NCBI GenBank assembly: GCA_018897475.1
Contig: JAHIKS010000044.1
Span: 1 to 5,873 of the forward strand
Length of the DNA stretch: 5,873 nucleotides
Origin: Candidatus Altarchaeota archaeon
GTDB lineage: Archaea; Altiarchaeota; Altiarchaeia; IMC4; QMZM01
Reading direction: 5' to 3'
Shown here: positions 1-5,083 of the stretch, one piece after another
How the letters are laid out: each line of letters opens with the position of its first letter
How positions within the stretch are numbered: position 1 is the stretch's first letter
Notes under the pieces: model-generated
What the model saw: only the letters and a program-made list of their open reading frames with translations
What the model was told of the DNA's origin: nothing
The model's database searches: none
Position numbers and translations under genes: made by a program

Positions 1-579
1 CTAAATTACGAGCAGAATAAGGTGCTGGACATATGTCTGGAAAGCAGCAAGCGGCTGAAATCCATGATTGACGACCTGATGGAGATAACAAAGCTCGAGT
101 CTAGAAAGGTGGAATTGAGTACTGAAAAGGTAGACCTAACCTAGCTCATTGACCGGGTGCTGAAGGAATTAAAACCAAAGGCCGATGAGAAGAATATGAG
201 GGTTAGTTACAAGAAGAATATCCCCTCCTTAGTAGTAAGAGGCGACAAGGAAAAGCTAAGAACGGTCATTAGCAACCTCATGGGCAATGCGATTAAGTTT
301 ACTCCAGATGGCGGTATGATTTGGATAAGCGTTAAAGAGGGCAAGAGGAGCGTGCATTTCAACATAAAGGACAATGGCATTGGAATTCCAATAGAGCACC
401 AGAGCAGGATATTTGACAAGTTTCATCAGGTCGATACGTCAGCGAGCAGGGAATTCGAAGGAATGGGCCTAGGCCTGGCCATATGCAAGGAGATCATTGA
501 CCTTCATGGAGGGAGGATTTGGCTAAAAAGCAAGCCTAGTGAGGGAAGCGAATTTCATTTCAATATCCCAATTAGATGA
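1..579 (+). CDS. Sensor histidine kinase, C-terminal part, with in-frame TAG (partial at 5' end)
   Basis: This is the C-terminal half of a two-component sensor kinase; the sensor region and the phospho-accepting histidine lie before the window. Frame 1 is open from base 1 to a TGA at 577-579 except for one TAG at 142-144. Before the TAG is the second helix of the dimerisation domain (SKRLKSMIDDLMEITKLES), leading to VDLT. After it, LIDRVLKELKP continues the usual linker into the HATPase domain. That domain has the N box (NLMGNAIKF, 280-306), the G1 box (DNGIGIP, 370-390), the F box (IFDKFHQVD) and the G2 box (GMGLGLAICKEI, 463-498). In family members the TAG position usually holds a polar residue, as in DLAELI. 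An ATG at 157 would make only a 140-residue ATPase fragment without the dimerisation helices, so I treat the whole frame as one gene. With no frameshift and every ATP-binding box intact, decay looks less likely than readthrough. The kinase probably phosphorylates the response regulator 29 bases downstream. Confidence 0.85.
142..144 (+). other. In-frame TAG inside the histidine kinase, candidate pyrrolysine codon
   Basis: This is codon 48 of the visible kinase frame, at the junction between the dimerisation helices and the ATPase domain (VDLT, TAG, LIDRVL). Histidine kinase homology is continuous in the same frame on both sides with no insertion or deletion. That TAG is translated is an inference, and pyrrolysine is the natural archaeal meaning. 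A point mutation or sequencing error is the alternative. Confidence 0.6.
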
Positions 580-590
580 TATTTATCGGA
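579..590 (+). promoter_or_regulatory. Possible TATA box for the response regulator
   Basis: An AT-rich tract (atatttatcgg) begins at the kinase stop codon, with its centre about 26 bases before the ATG at 609. This is the spacing of an archaeal box A serving a leaderless start. No Shine-Dalgarno precedes the ATG. It may equally be ordinary AT-rich spacer within a kinase-regulator operon. Confidence 0.3.
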
Positions 591-608
591 TAAAATTTAA
601 AAATCGAT

Positions 609-974
609 ATGACAAAAAAGATAATGGTCGTGGATGACGACAAAGCAACCCTGATGGTGGTCAGAGCAGTGCTGGAGTCTGCAAACTACGAAGTAGTTAC
701 TGCACAGAGCGGGGAAAAGTGCCTTAATAGCGTAGAAAAGGAGAAACCAGACCTCATCCTTCTAGACGTGAGAATGCCCCACATGAGCGGGTGGGATACG
801 TTCAGGGGACTTAAGGATAAAGGGATCATAGACTCAACAAAGGTTGTTATGCTCACTGTAGATGATAATCCCGGAGGGGAGCTGCTGGAATTCCGGGACC
901 TGCTCTCAGGCTATATTCTCAAGCCATTTGAGAAGGATGAGTTGATCAGGAGGGTAGAGGGGATTCTTGGTTAG
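609..974 (+). CDS. Single-domain response regulator (CheY-like receiver)
   Basis: This receiver-only response regulator of 121 residues has no output domain, so it should act by protein-protein contact or phosphotransfer, not by DNA binding. The canonical residues are present: an acidic triplet (D9-D11) after the first strand (KKIMVVDDD), the phosphorylated aspartate D53 (LILLDVRMP), T83 (VVMLTVDD) and K105 (GYILKPFE). The C-terminal helix (DELIRRVEGILG) completes the fold at the usual length. It lies 29 bases after the histidine kinase stop on the same strand, which makes that kinase the likely partner. The frame closes with TAG at 972-974. If TAG were decoded, 13 more residues would follow the inserted one before a TGA at 1014-1016, overlapping the convergent PadR gene's stop by a few bases. 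The complete receiver fold at the TAG favours real termination here. Confidence 0.93.
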   Translation: MTKKIMVVDDDKATLMVVRAVLESANYEVVTAQSGEKCLNSVEKEKPDLILLDVRMPHMSGWDTFRGLKDKGIIDSTKVVMLTVDDNPGGELLEFRDLLSGYILKPFEKDELIRRVEGILG

Positions 975-983
975 AAAACTGCC

Positions 984-1007
984 GGAATTCAACCCAAGGA
1001 GAATTCC
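984..1007. repeat. Inverted repeat with GAATTC arms between convergent genes
   Basis: A 7-base perfect inverted repeat (GGAATTC at 984-990, GAATTCC at 1001-1007) has a 10-base loop and lies between the convergent ends of the response regulator and the PadR gene. A third GAATTC follows at 1015-1020. It could form a weak hairpin shared by both transcripts, but neither strand has a T-run after it, so I do not call it a terminator. Confidence 0.35.
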
Positions 1008-1009
1008 AG

Positions 1010-1918
1010 TCAGTGAATTCCCCCCTTCATGATGAAGTCAGAAAGATACTTCTTGGCTGTGAGAAAGTCCAGAATCTCATTCTCTATCAGCCTTTTTCCC
1101 TTCTCGGTTGGCCCATAATTTTTCCTCTTTGCGTTTCCCGGGTTGGTTTTCACCTCTATCAGGCCAGCCTCCTGCAGGGAATACAACAAGGGATATATTG
1201 TCCCAGGACTTAGCCTGATTCTGAATCTCCGGTCTAGCTCCCCAATCATATCATAGCCAGACAGCTCCCTTTTACTCAGAAGGGATAGAATCGATACTCT
1301 CAGGTTGTCCTTCACCAATTTATCCAGCATTTTCTTAGGTAGTATGTTAACAGTAGGCTCATCCGTTGTTATGAGATTTCTGCCACCCATAAGTGTTGTC
1401 ACACCATTCTCCGAGCTTACTAGAACCTGCTCGTGAAACCTCAATAATTCGGATAAGGTTTTATTAGTGAGGGGTGTGGTATTGAAGGCGCTTATCATGG
1501 AAACTGACTCTCGTTTATTTTTAATCTTAGATAACATTCGTTCTATCTCGATTACGTCGCTATGCTCCAAGGGGGATGTGACACTATAGTCAATGACCAT
1601 GTGCAGATTTTCTTCTGGAGATCTGCTGCATAGGTCTGATATTTTCTCCTTGAGGTTATTGATGTCACCATAGGCAAAGAAGGCAGCACATCTGCTCCTG
1701 GGCTGGATAGCATTAAATTTCTCCTCAATCTCACTGTCCGTAAATCCGGTCGAGAGATATACAGAGGAGCCTCCATTATCCACTCCATACTGCAGGAATG
1801 GGATGAATACATCACTGCCAATTTCATCAGAGGTATAGAGAAAGAGGATGTGCTTACACTTATCTAATTTGCTGATAACTATATTTCCAATCGCTTGAGA
1901 GTTGGGTTTTTCTGGCAT
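1010..1918 (-). CDS. MEDS-domain / PadR-family transcriptional regulator
   Basis: This 302-residue two-domain regulator starts at ATG 1918-1916 and stops at TGA 1012-1010. Residues about 20-185 resemble the MEDS domain (methanogen/methylotroph DcmR sensory), a RecA/KaiC-like fold thought to bind a small ligand. Supporting segments are KHILFLYTSDEI (22-33), the strand NLHMVIDYS, and the closing EQVLVSSENGVTTLMGG. Residues about 201-290 are a PadR winged helix-turn-helix: VSILSLLSKRELSGYDM, then the recognition region SPGTIYPLLYSLQEAGLI and the wing around NAKRKNYGPTEKGKR. PadR proteins are usually repressors released by a ligand, so a ligand-responsive repressor is a reasonable inference; the target is unknown. 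A pair of repeats lies between its TATA box and start codon, which suggests self-repression. It converges on the kinase/regulator pair and is not in the same transcript. The domain assignment is by recognition, with PadR more certain than MEDS. Confidence 0.87.
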   Translation of the reverse strand: MPEKPNSQAIGNIVISKLDKCKHILFLYTSDEIGSDVFIPFLQYGVDNGGSSVYLSTGFTDSEIEEKFNAIQPRSRCAAFFAYGDINNLKEKISDLCSRSPEENLHMVIDYSVTSPLEHSDVIEIERMLSKIKNKRESVSMISAFNTTPLTNKTLSELLRFHEQVLVSSENGVTTLMGGRNLITTDEPTVNILPKKMLDKLVKDNLRVSILSLLSKRELSGYDMIGELDRRFRIRLSPGTIYPLLYSLQEAGLIEVKTNPGNAKRKNYGPTEKGKRLIENEILDFLTAKKYLSDFIMKGGIH

Positions 1919-1930
1919 TTTGGCAGTTGG

Positions 1931-1957
1931 CTAACAGTATTGGTTAACTAGTATTAG
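1931..1957. promoter_or_regulatory. Candidate PadR operator (paired repeats over the predicted start of transcription)
   Basis: This 27-base element contains the direct repeat TAACAGTATT (1932-1941) and TAACTAGTATT (1945-1955). It also reads as an imperfect inverted repeat, with CTAA at the left end and TTAG at the right end and 8 of 11 arm positions matching. It sits between the PadR TATA box and ATG, over the expected transcription start. A repressor bound there would block the archaeal pre-initiation complex or polymerase. That PadR itself binds here is an inference. Confidence 0.42.
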
Positions 1958-1961
1958 CACC

Positions 1962-1975
1962 CATTATAAATATAT
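1962..1975 (-). promoter_or_regulatory. TATA box region for the MEDS-PadR gene (possibly bidirectional)
   Basis: Read on the minus strand this is ATATATTTATAATG, a good box A whose centre lies about 50 bases before the PadR ATG. It predicts a short untranslated leader of roughly 20-25 bases. The plus strand also reads as a box A (TATAAATATAT, 1965-1975) and could start a rightward transcript near 1992-1996. Confidence 0.5.
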
Positions 1976-1990
1976 TATCGAAATTCGATA
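1976..1990. repeat. 15-base palindrome next to the TATA box
   Basis: TATCGAA (1976-1982) and TTCGATA (1984-1990) form a perfect palindrome around a single central A. It lies directly upstream of the PadR box A as read on the minus strand. Such a symmetric site suits a dimeric regulator, but its protein is unknown. Confidence 0.5.
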
Positions 1991-1992
1991 TA

Positions 1993-2030
1993 TTGAGAAT
2001 ATGAAATGTTGAGAATGTGAAATTCTCAAT
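1993..2030. repeat. Tandem 15-base direct repeat with inverted copy (hairpin)
   Basis: TTGAGAAT(A/G)TGAAAT occurs twice with a 16-base period (1993-2007 and 2009-2023). An inverted copy of its core, ATTCTCAA, follows at 2022-2029. The second repeat and the inverted copy can form an 8-base stem with a 5-base loop (2009-2016 with 2022-2029). The first repeat can pair with the same arm through a longer loop, giving two mutually exclusive hairpins. Confidence 0.55.
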
Positions 2031-2035
2031 AAATC

Positions 2036-2052
2036 ACGAATCTATGATTCGT
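2036..2052. repeat. Perfect 7-base hairpin
   Basis: ACGAATC (2036-2042) and GATTCGT (2046-2052) form a perfect stem with a TAT loop. An 11-base direct repeat, AATAAATCACG, lies at 2028-2038 and again at 2062-2072, flanking this hairpin. Confidence 0.5.
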
Positions 2053-2084
2053 CATTTTCGAAATAAATCACGTTCCAAAAAATC

Positions 2085-2107
2085 AAAAATTCACCTCGTG
2101 AATTTTT
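2085..2107. terminator. Strong 10-base palindrome with T-runs on both strands, terminator-like
   Basis: AAAAATTCAC (2085-2094) and GTGAATTTTT (2098-2107) form a perfect 10-base stem around CTC. On the plus strand the stem ends in five Ts followed by CATTT. On the minus strand it ends in five Ts followed by GATTTTTT. This would suit a bidirectional terminator bounding a rightward leader or small RNA begun near 1995, or insulating dph6. A protein-binding operator is the alternative. Confidence 0.4.
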
Positions 2108-2127
2108 CATTTAAGGAGAAAAAGCCG

Positions 2128-2135
2128 ATTTATAG
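2128..2135 (+). promoter_or_regulatory. TATA box for dph6
   Basis: TTTATA (2129-2134) is centred about 25 bases before the ATG at 2156, the spacing expected for an archaeal leaderless transcript that begins at the start codon. This is the main reason for preferring 2156 over the in-frame ATG at 2147. Confidence 0.4.
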
Positions 2136-2155
2136 TCCCAATCCAGATGGTTTAT

Positions 2156-2830
2156 ATGAAGCTCTGTTCCTTGTTTTCGGGAGGGAAGGACTCGACCATG
2201 GCCATGTACAAAGCCATGGAGGGGCATGAGATTTCCGTTCTCCTGACCATGCTCCCGGAAAGGGACGACAGCTATATGTTTCACTACCCCAACATAGGGC
2301 TGACCAAGGTCCAGGCAGAGGCGATGGAGATTCCAATCGTGCAGCGAAATACCTCCGGGAAGCCCCCCCAGGAGAACATAGACATGGTGAATTCCCTGGC
2401 GGAGATAAAGGAGGAATTCAACATTGAGGGCATTGTCGCGGGGGCTGTCCGCTCCAACTACCAGCATAACATCGTCTCAAACGCCTGCAAGGAACTGAAG
2501 CTTGAACTGATGGCCCCCTACTGGCAGCACAGCCACGGGGAGCTGATTAAAGATGCCATAGATGCGAGATTCGAGATGGTTATTGTGGGGGTTGCAGCTC
2601 ATGGACTTGACGACAGCTGGCTCGGCAGGACACTGGATTCCGGGGCGCTGGAAGAATTAAAAAAGCTCAGCAGGAAATTTGGGATAGACATCGGCGGGGA
2701 GGGCGGCGAATATGAAACATTTGTCATCGACGGCCCGATATTCAAGAAGAAGATAAAGATAAAGGACTCCGGGAAGACCTGGGACGGTCTGAGGGGGCAA
2801 TTAATCATAAAGAAAACAAACCTAGGATAA
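2156..2830 (+). CDS. dph6: Diphthine--ammonia ligase (Dph6, ATP-PPase fold)
   Basis: This enzyme of about 224 residues performs the last step of diphthamide synthesis on elongation factor 2: ATP-dependent amidation of diphthine with ammonium, in the cytoplasm. The N-terminus MKLCSLFSGGKDST carries the PP-loop (SGGKDS, residues 8-13), which binds ATP pyrophosphate. The family's downstream signatures are present: IEGIVAGAVRSNYQ, LMAPYW, the VGVAAHGLDDSWLGR stretch, and EGGEYETFV at about residue 182. Length matches archaeal single-domain members. An in-frame ATG at 2147 would add three residues (MVY). I chose 2156 because family proteins begin right at MK and because TTTATA lies about 25 bases before it. 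The gene stops at TAA (2828-2830) and overlaps the 3' end of the convergent 93-residue gene by three bases at their stop codons' edge (2822-2830). The family was formerly annotated as an MJ0570-related protein or predicted ATPase of the PP-loop superfamily. Diphthamide is restricted to archaea and eukaryotes, which supports an archaeal source. Confidence 0.92.
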   Translation: MKLCSLFSGGKDSTMAMYKAMEGHEISVLLTMLPERDDSYMFHYPNIGLTKVQAEAMEIPIVQRNTSGKPPQENIDMVNSLAEIKEEFNIEGIVAGAVRSNYQHNIVSNACKELKLELMAPYWQHSHGELIKDAIDARFEMVIVGVAAHGLDDSWLGRTLDSGALEELKKLSRKFGIDIGGEGGEYETFVIDGPIFKKKIKIKDSGKTWDGLRGQLIIKKTNLG

Positions 2831-3103
2831 TACCTCCGGGACCTTTAGCTTGGGGTTTTCCGCTATCAGCGGCTCGATGGCTTTTTTTGCAAGGGTTATG
2901 GCGACATCGCGCTCGACCTTTCTGTACCTCTCAACAAGGTTCTCCAGTATGGTAACGGGGTCGCCGTCATAGGTCGCTGCCACGCCGTCCTCGCTTATCT
3001 CAAGTCCCGGAACCCCTCTGGCCAGATGCAGCGCTATTCCCCGACCTATAACCTTGCCCTGCATCTTGACTATGGCCATAATAAGGTCCTCGTAGGTTGC
3101 CAT
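2822..3103 (-). CDS. Unrecognised 93-residue protein in a two-gene unit with FIST
   Basis: I do not recognise this family. It starts at ATG 3103-3101, only 16 bases after the FIST gene's stop, so the two are almost certainly cotranscribed. It has a plausible codon pattern and no membrane segment, signal peptide or metal-binding cysteines. The predicted layout is an N-terminal helix (EDLIMAIVKMQG), a glycine-bearing turn, a short strand region (GLEISEDGVAATYDG) and a long charged amphipathic helix (ILENLVERYRKVERDVAITLAKKAIEPLIAE). This would suit a small partner or adaptor of the FIST protein, which is inferred from position only. It stops at TAG (2824-2822). Decoding that TAG would add six residues after it before TAA at 2803-2801, lengthening its overlap with convergent dph6. 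Confidence 0.75.
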   Translation of the reverse strand: MATYEDLIMAIVKMQGKVIGRGIALHLARGVPGLEISEDGVAATYDGDPVTILENLVERYRKVERDVAITLAKKAIEPLIAENPKLKVPEVLS

Positions 3104-3119
3104 TTCTATCCATTATGTC

Positions 3120-4367
3120 TTATATTGAGCGTGCTACCATCTCGCCTTCCGTCGTCTTTGAGATTATGTAGACAACCACTGTCTGGTTGTGGAAGCCCGC
3201 CGGCGCTCCCGAGGTCGGGGCCTGCTCCCCGTAGGTGTAGAATCCTATCAAGGGTGTTTCCTTTCCGACAACGCTCTGGATGGCCTCTATCTCCTTTCCG
3301 GCCCGATCTCCAAGTAGCTGTTTTCTTGAGATGCAATCAAAGACTATGCACGCCGCAATCTCATCCGGTTCGTCGGCCGATATCATTGCCTCTCGTGCAG
3401 CCGCCTTTGCAGCCGCTATAGCGGATGCCTCATCGCCCTCCATTATCCTCACTACTGAATCCTGCGGAATCTCTCCAGCGCAGATTATCGAGCTATCCTC
3501 TTTCTTCAGAATGGGCCACCTCAGCCTGTATTCACTCTCCCACGCGGGAATTCCAAGGGAATTCATGGAGAATTCCTTCCCGAGGGCCTCCTCCGTTATT
3601 TCTTTGCCAAAAAATTCCTCGTAGGCCTTTATTGCCGGTTGTCCGTCTATCTCATAGACCTGCCCACCCTTTGACTTTGTAACTATCATTGGCTTCCCGA
3701 CGGGATGCCATCCATGCCTTACTCCAAATCCTGTCACAAGGTCGGACCTCAGTACTGCGGAAACCACGGCATCTGAATAAATCTTGTCATTGCAGAACTC
3801 ATAGGTCTTCTTCATCTGCAAGTCATCGCCCGGAGAGCCGCCAACCACCGGAAAGTGCAGGCCAACTACATCAGTTATTCCCCTGACAACGTCTGCTCCA
3901 CCTCCTGTAAGTGCATCGGGCAGGGTTATCATCGAAAAGGGAGTCAGGTTCGCAAATTTCCCGGACTTTGTCTTTACGAATATCTGGGACGCAGTTCTCA
4001 TCTCCTCGCCCAGCTCCTTTATCGCCGAGGCGGCAGAATTCTGTCCGGCCTTTCTTGCATCCTGGCCTATGTTCTCTCCGACGCCGAGCCCCACCGTAAT
4101 CTTGTCGGATTTTATGCACATGACAACAACTGAACCGGTGGAAACCCCTTTATTGGTTATCTCCCCAGCAGTCGAGCATCCCATCATCGGTCCGGTTATT
4201 ACAGACCTAACGCCTTCCAGCACCTTCTCAATTTCAAACTTCACAGAACAAAACATCAAAGAAAAGGTGGTCCCACAACCCACCTCACTACATGCTATTC
4301 CCGCAGCCTCCTTACCGGCAGCAAGAGAGTCCTCAAGGTCCGAGCGACCTACACCAACCTGTATCAT
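3120..4367 (-). CDS. FIST N + FIST C sensory-domain protein
   Basis: This soluble protein of 415 residues (418 if the GTG at 4376-4374 is used) is built from FIST_N and FIST_C domains. FIST is a predicted small-ligand (possibly amino acid) sensory module found in bacteria and archaea, often beside signal-transduction genes. Recognisable segments, in GTG-based numbering, are GCSTAGEI (66-73), FPVVGGSPGDD (175-185), TGFGVRHGWHPVG (215-227), VYEIDGQPA (240-248), the CAGEIPQDSVVRIMEG stretch (299-314), VFDCISRKQLLG (345-356), GFYTYGEQAP (378-387) and FHNQTVVV (395-402). I chose ATG 4367-4365 because MIQVGVGRS matches the usual beginning of FIST proteins. It has no kinase, chemoreceptor or nucleotide-cyclase domain and no membrane segment, so any output must go through a partner. 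It stops at TAA (3122-3120) and is followed closely by the 93-residue gene. Recognition of the family is firm; the ligand is unknown. Confidence 0.9.
   Translation of the reverse strand: MIQVGVGRSDLEDSLAAGKEAAGIACSEVGCGTTFSLMFCSVKFEIEKVLEGVRSVITGPMMGCSTAGEITNKGVSTGSVVVMCIKSDKITVGLGVGENIGQDARKAGQNSAASAIKELGEEMRTASQIFVKTKSGKFANLTPFSMITLPDALTGGGADVVRGITDVVGLHFPVVGGSPGDDLQMKKTYEFCNDKIYSDAVVSAVLRSDLVTGFGVRHGWHPVGKPMIVTKSKGGQVYEIDGQPAIKAYEEFFGKEITEEALGKEFSMNSLGIPAWESEYRLRWPILKKEDSSIICAGEIPQDSVVRIMEGDEASAIAAAKAAAREAMISADEPDEIAACIVFDCISRKQLLGDRAGKEIEAIQSVVGKETPLIGFYTYGEQAPTSGAPAGFHNQTVVVYIISKTTEGEMVARSI
3548..3575. repeat. Three GAATTC copies at exact 11-base spacing
   Basis: GAATTC occurs at 3548-3553, 3559-3564 and 3570-3575, inside the FIST coding sequence (the codons for MNSLGIP and KEFS). 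The 11-base period puts the three palindromes on nearly the same helical face. This is the densest part of a window-wide excess of this hexamer. Confidence 0.6.
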
Positions 4368-4382
4368 TTTTATCACGTTTAA

Positions 4383-4414
4383 TTTTATATGATTAGGTCG
4401 GAGTAGTATAAAAG
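4383..4414 (-). promoter_or_regulatory. Candidate promoter of the FIST gene
   Basis: Two box A-like tracts precede the FIST start on the minus strand: ATATAAAA (4390-4383) and CTTTTATAC (4414-4406). The first is about 20 bases before the ATG at 4367, somewhat short for a leaderless start. The second would give a transcript with a short leader. The 4368-4464 gap to purE holds nothing else I can support except an 8-base palindrome, CGTATACG, at 4425-4432. Confidence 0.4.
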
Positions 4415-4464
4415 TTTATCTGCACGTATACGAATTTCACAAGATAGAATCAAACTAGGAGCAT

Positions 4465-4854
4465 TCATTCAGAATTCAGAATCCTAATCGCAAGCCACGC
4501 CGCATTCTCACCATTGTCTATCCCTACCGTTGCAACTGGCACCCCCTTTGGCATCTGCATGGTGCTCAGTAATGCATCGAGCCCGTCAAGCTTCACTGCA
4601 ACAGGAACCCCAATGACCGGCTTCTTTGTTATGGAGGCGACAACCCCCGGCAGAGCTGCCGACAAACCCGCAATGCAGATGAATACCTTGGCATCGGCCT
4701 TCTCAACAATCTCCTTGAGCCTGTCCGGCTCCCGGTGCGCGGAGCAGTACTCAACAGCGTAAGAAACCGTGTTCTCCTTCAGCACGCCCTCTGCCTTCTT
4801 CACAATCTCTTTGTCAGACTCACTTCCGGCGATGATTAGGACGTCGACCATCAT
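4465..4854 (-). CDS. purE: PurE, N5-carboxyaminoimidazole ribonucleotide mutase / AIR carboxylase
   Basis: This 129-residue PurE acts in de novo purine synthesis, forming 4-carboxy-5-aminoimidazole ribonucleotide. Signatures are the phosphate-binding GSESDKE (10-16), the CSAHREPD loop with catalytic-type His40, GLSAALPGVVAS (63-74), KPVIGVPV (78-85) and LLSTMQMPKGVPVATVG (95-111). Length suits short archaeal members, which are smaller than the bacterial enzyme of about 160-170 residues. I cannot tell from sequence alone whether it uses N5-CAIR or CO2; no purK is visible. Its ATG at 4854-4852 shares one base with the TAA of the antitoxin gene (TAATG), and a second ATG follows at once. Translation is therefore probably coupled to the antitoxin, and purE appears to be the third gene of the toxin-antitoxin transcript. 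It stops at TGA (4467-4465). Confidence 0.93.
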   Translation of the reverse strand: MMVDVLIIAGSESDKEIVKKAEGVLKENTVSYAVEYCSAHREPDRLKEIVEKADAKVFICIAGLSAALPGVVASITKKPVIGVPVAVKLDGLDALLSTMQMPKGVPVATVGIDNGENAAWLAIRILNSE

Positions 4855-5054
4855 TATTCTAATCTCAACTTCTCAAAATCAACGGCCTTCTTACCTCCCT
4901 TTCTGGCCTTTTCAGTTTCCCGAATCTGCTTCATCATCTCCGGATCGGTGAGGACTTCTAGAGTCTCCTTCATGCTTTCATACTCCCGCATAGATATAAC
5001 AACAATGGGTTCTTCCGCATTTATGGTTACTGTCTTGGTTATCGGTGCCATCAT
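4854..5054 (-). CDS. Antitoxin of Phd/YefM type
   Basis: This 66-residue antitoxin-like protein contains TVTINAEEPIVVISMREYES followed by MKETLEVLTDPEMMKQIRE, the typical order of a Phd/YefM DNA-binding and dimerisation domain and its downstream helix. The C-terminal tail is lysine-rich and probably disordered (ETEKARKGGKKAVDFEKLRLE), as expected for the segment that wraps the toxin. The N-terminal DNA-binding part is shorter than in most Phd proteins, so a RelB-like label is possible. It begins at ATG 5054-5052 or 5051-5049, downstream of the RelE-like toxin, which is the reversed (toxin-first) order also seen in higBA-type pairs. Its TAA stop overlaps the purE ATG. It is expected to neutralise the adjacent toxin and probably to repress the operon. 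Confidence 0.82.
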   Translation of the reverse strand: MMAPITKTVTINAEEPIVVISMREYESMKETLEVLTDPEMMKQIRETEKARKGGKKAVDFEKLRLE

Positions 5055-5083
5055 GTATTATTGTGGATTATATACTTAAAATC

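Noticed and set aside
1..579. Histidine kinase as a pseudogene broken by a nonsense mutation
   Set aside because: The only lesion is one TAG. All ATP-binding boxes are intact, there is no frameshift, and a second gene in the window shows the same TAG-only interruption. It remains the fallback if no pyl genes exist.
157..579. A separate 140-residue ATPase protein starting at ATG 157
   Set aside because: Upstream codons in the same frame encode the dimerisation helices that belong to this domain, and no promoter or ribosome site precedes the ATG.
984..1020. Bidirectional terminator at the convergent regulator/PadR ends
   Set aside because: A 7-base stem is present but no T-run follows on either strand; the arms are explained by the general GAATTC excess.
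1993..2072. CRISPR-like array
   Set aside because: There are only two copies of a 15-base unit separated by one base, with no spacers of regular length and no cas genes nearby.
2112..2118. Shine-Dalgarno-like TAAGGAG upstream of dph6
   Set aside because: It lies about 30-40 bases before either ATG, too far to position a ribosome on dph6.
2017..2229. 70-residue open frame covering the intergenic repeats and the start of dph6
   Set aside because: Its sequence follows the hairpin repeats, it overlaps dph6 in another frame, and nothing supports translation.
2111..2467. Minus-strand open frames opposite the start of dph6
   Set aside because: They overlap the clear Dph6 PP-loop region and show low-complexity shadow composition.
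3026..4392. Several plus-strand open frames opposite FIST
   Set aside because: They are rich in Ser, Pro and Arg and have no family signature, as expected for antisense shadows of a GC-rich gene.
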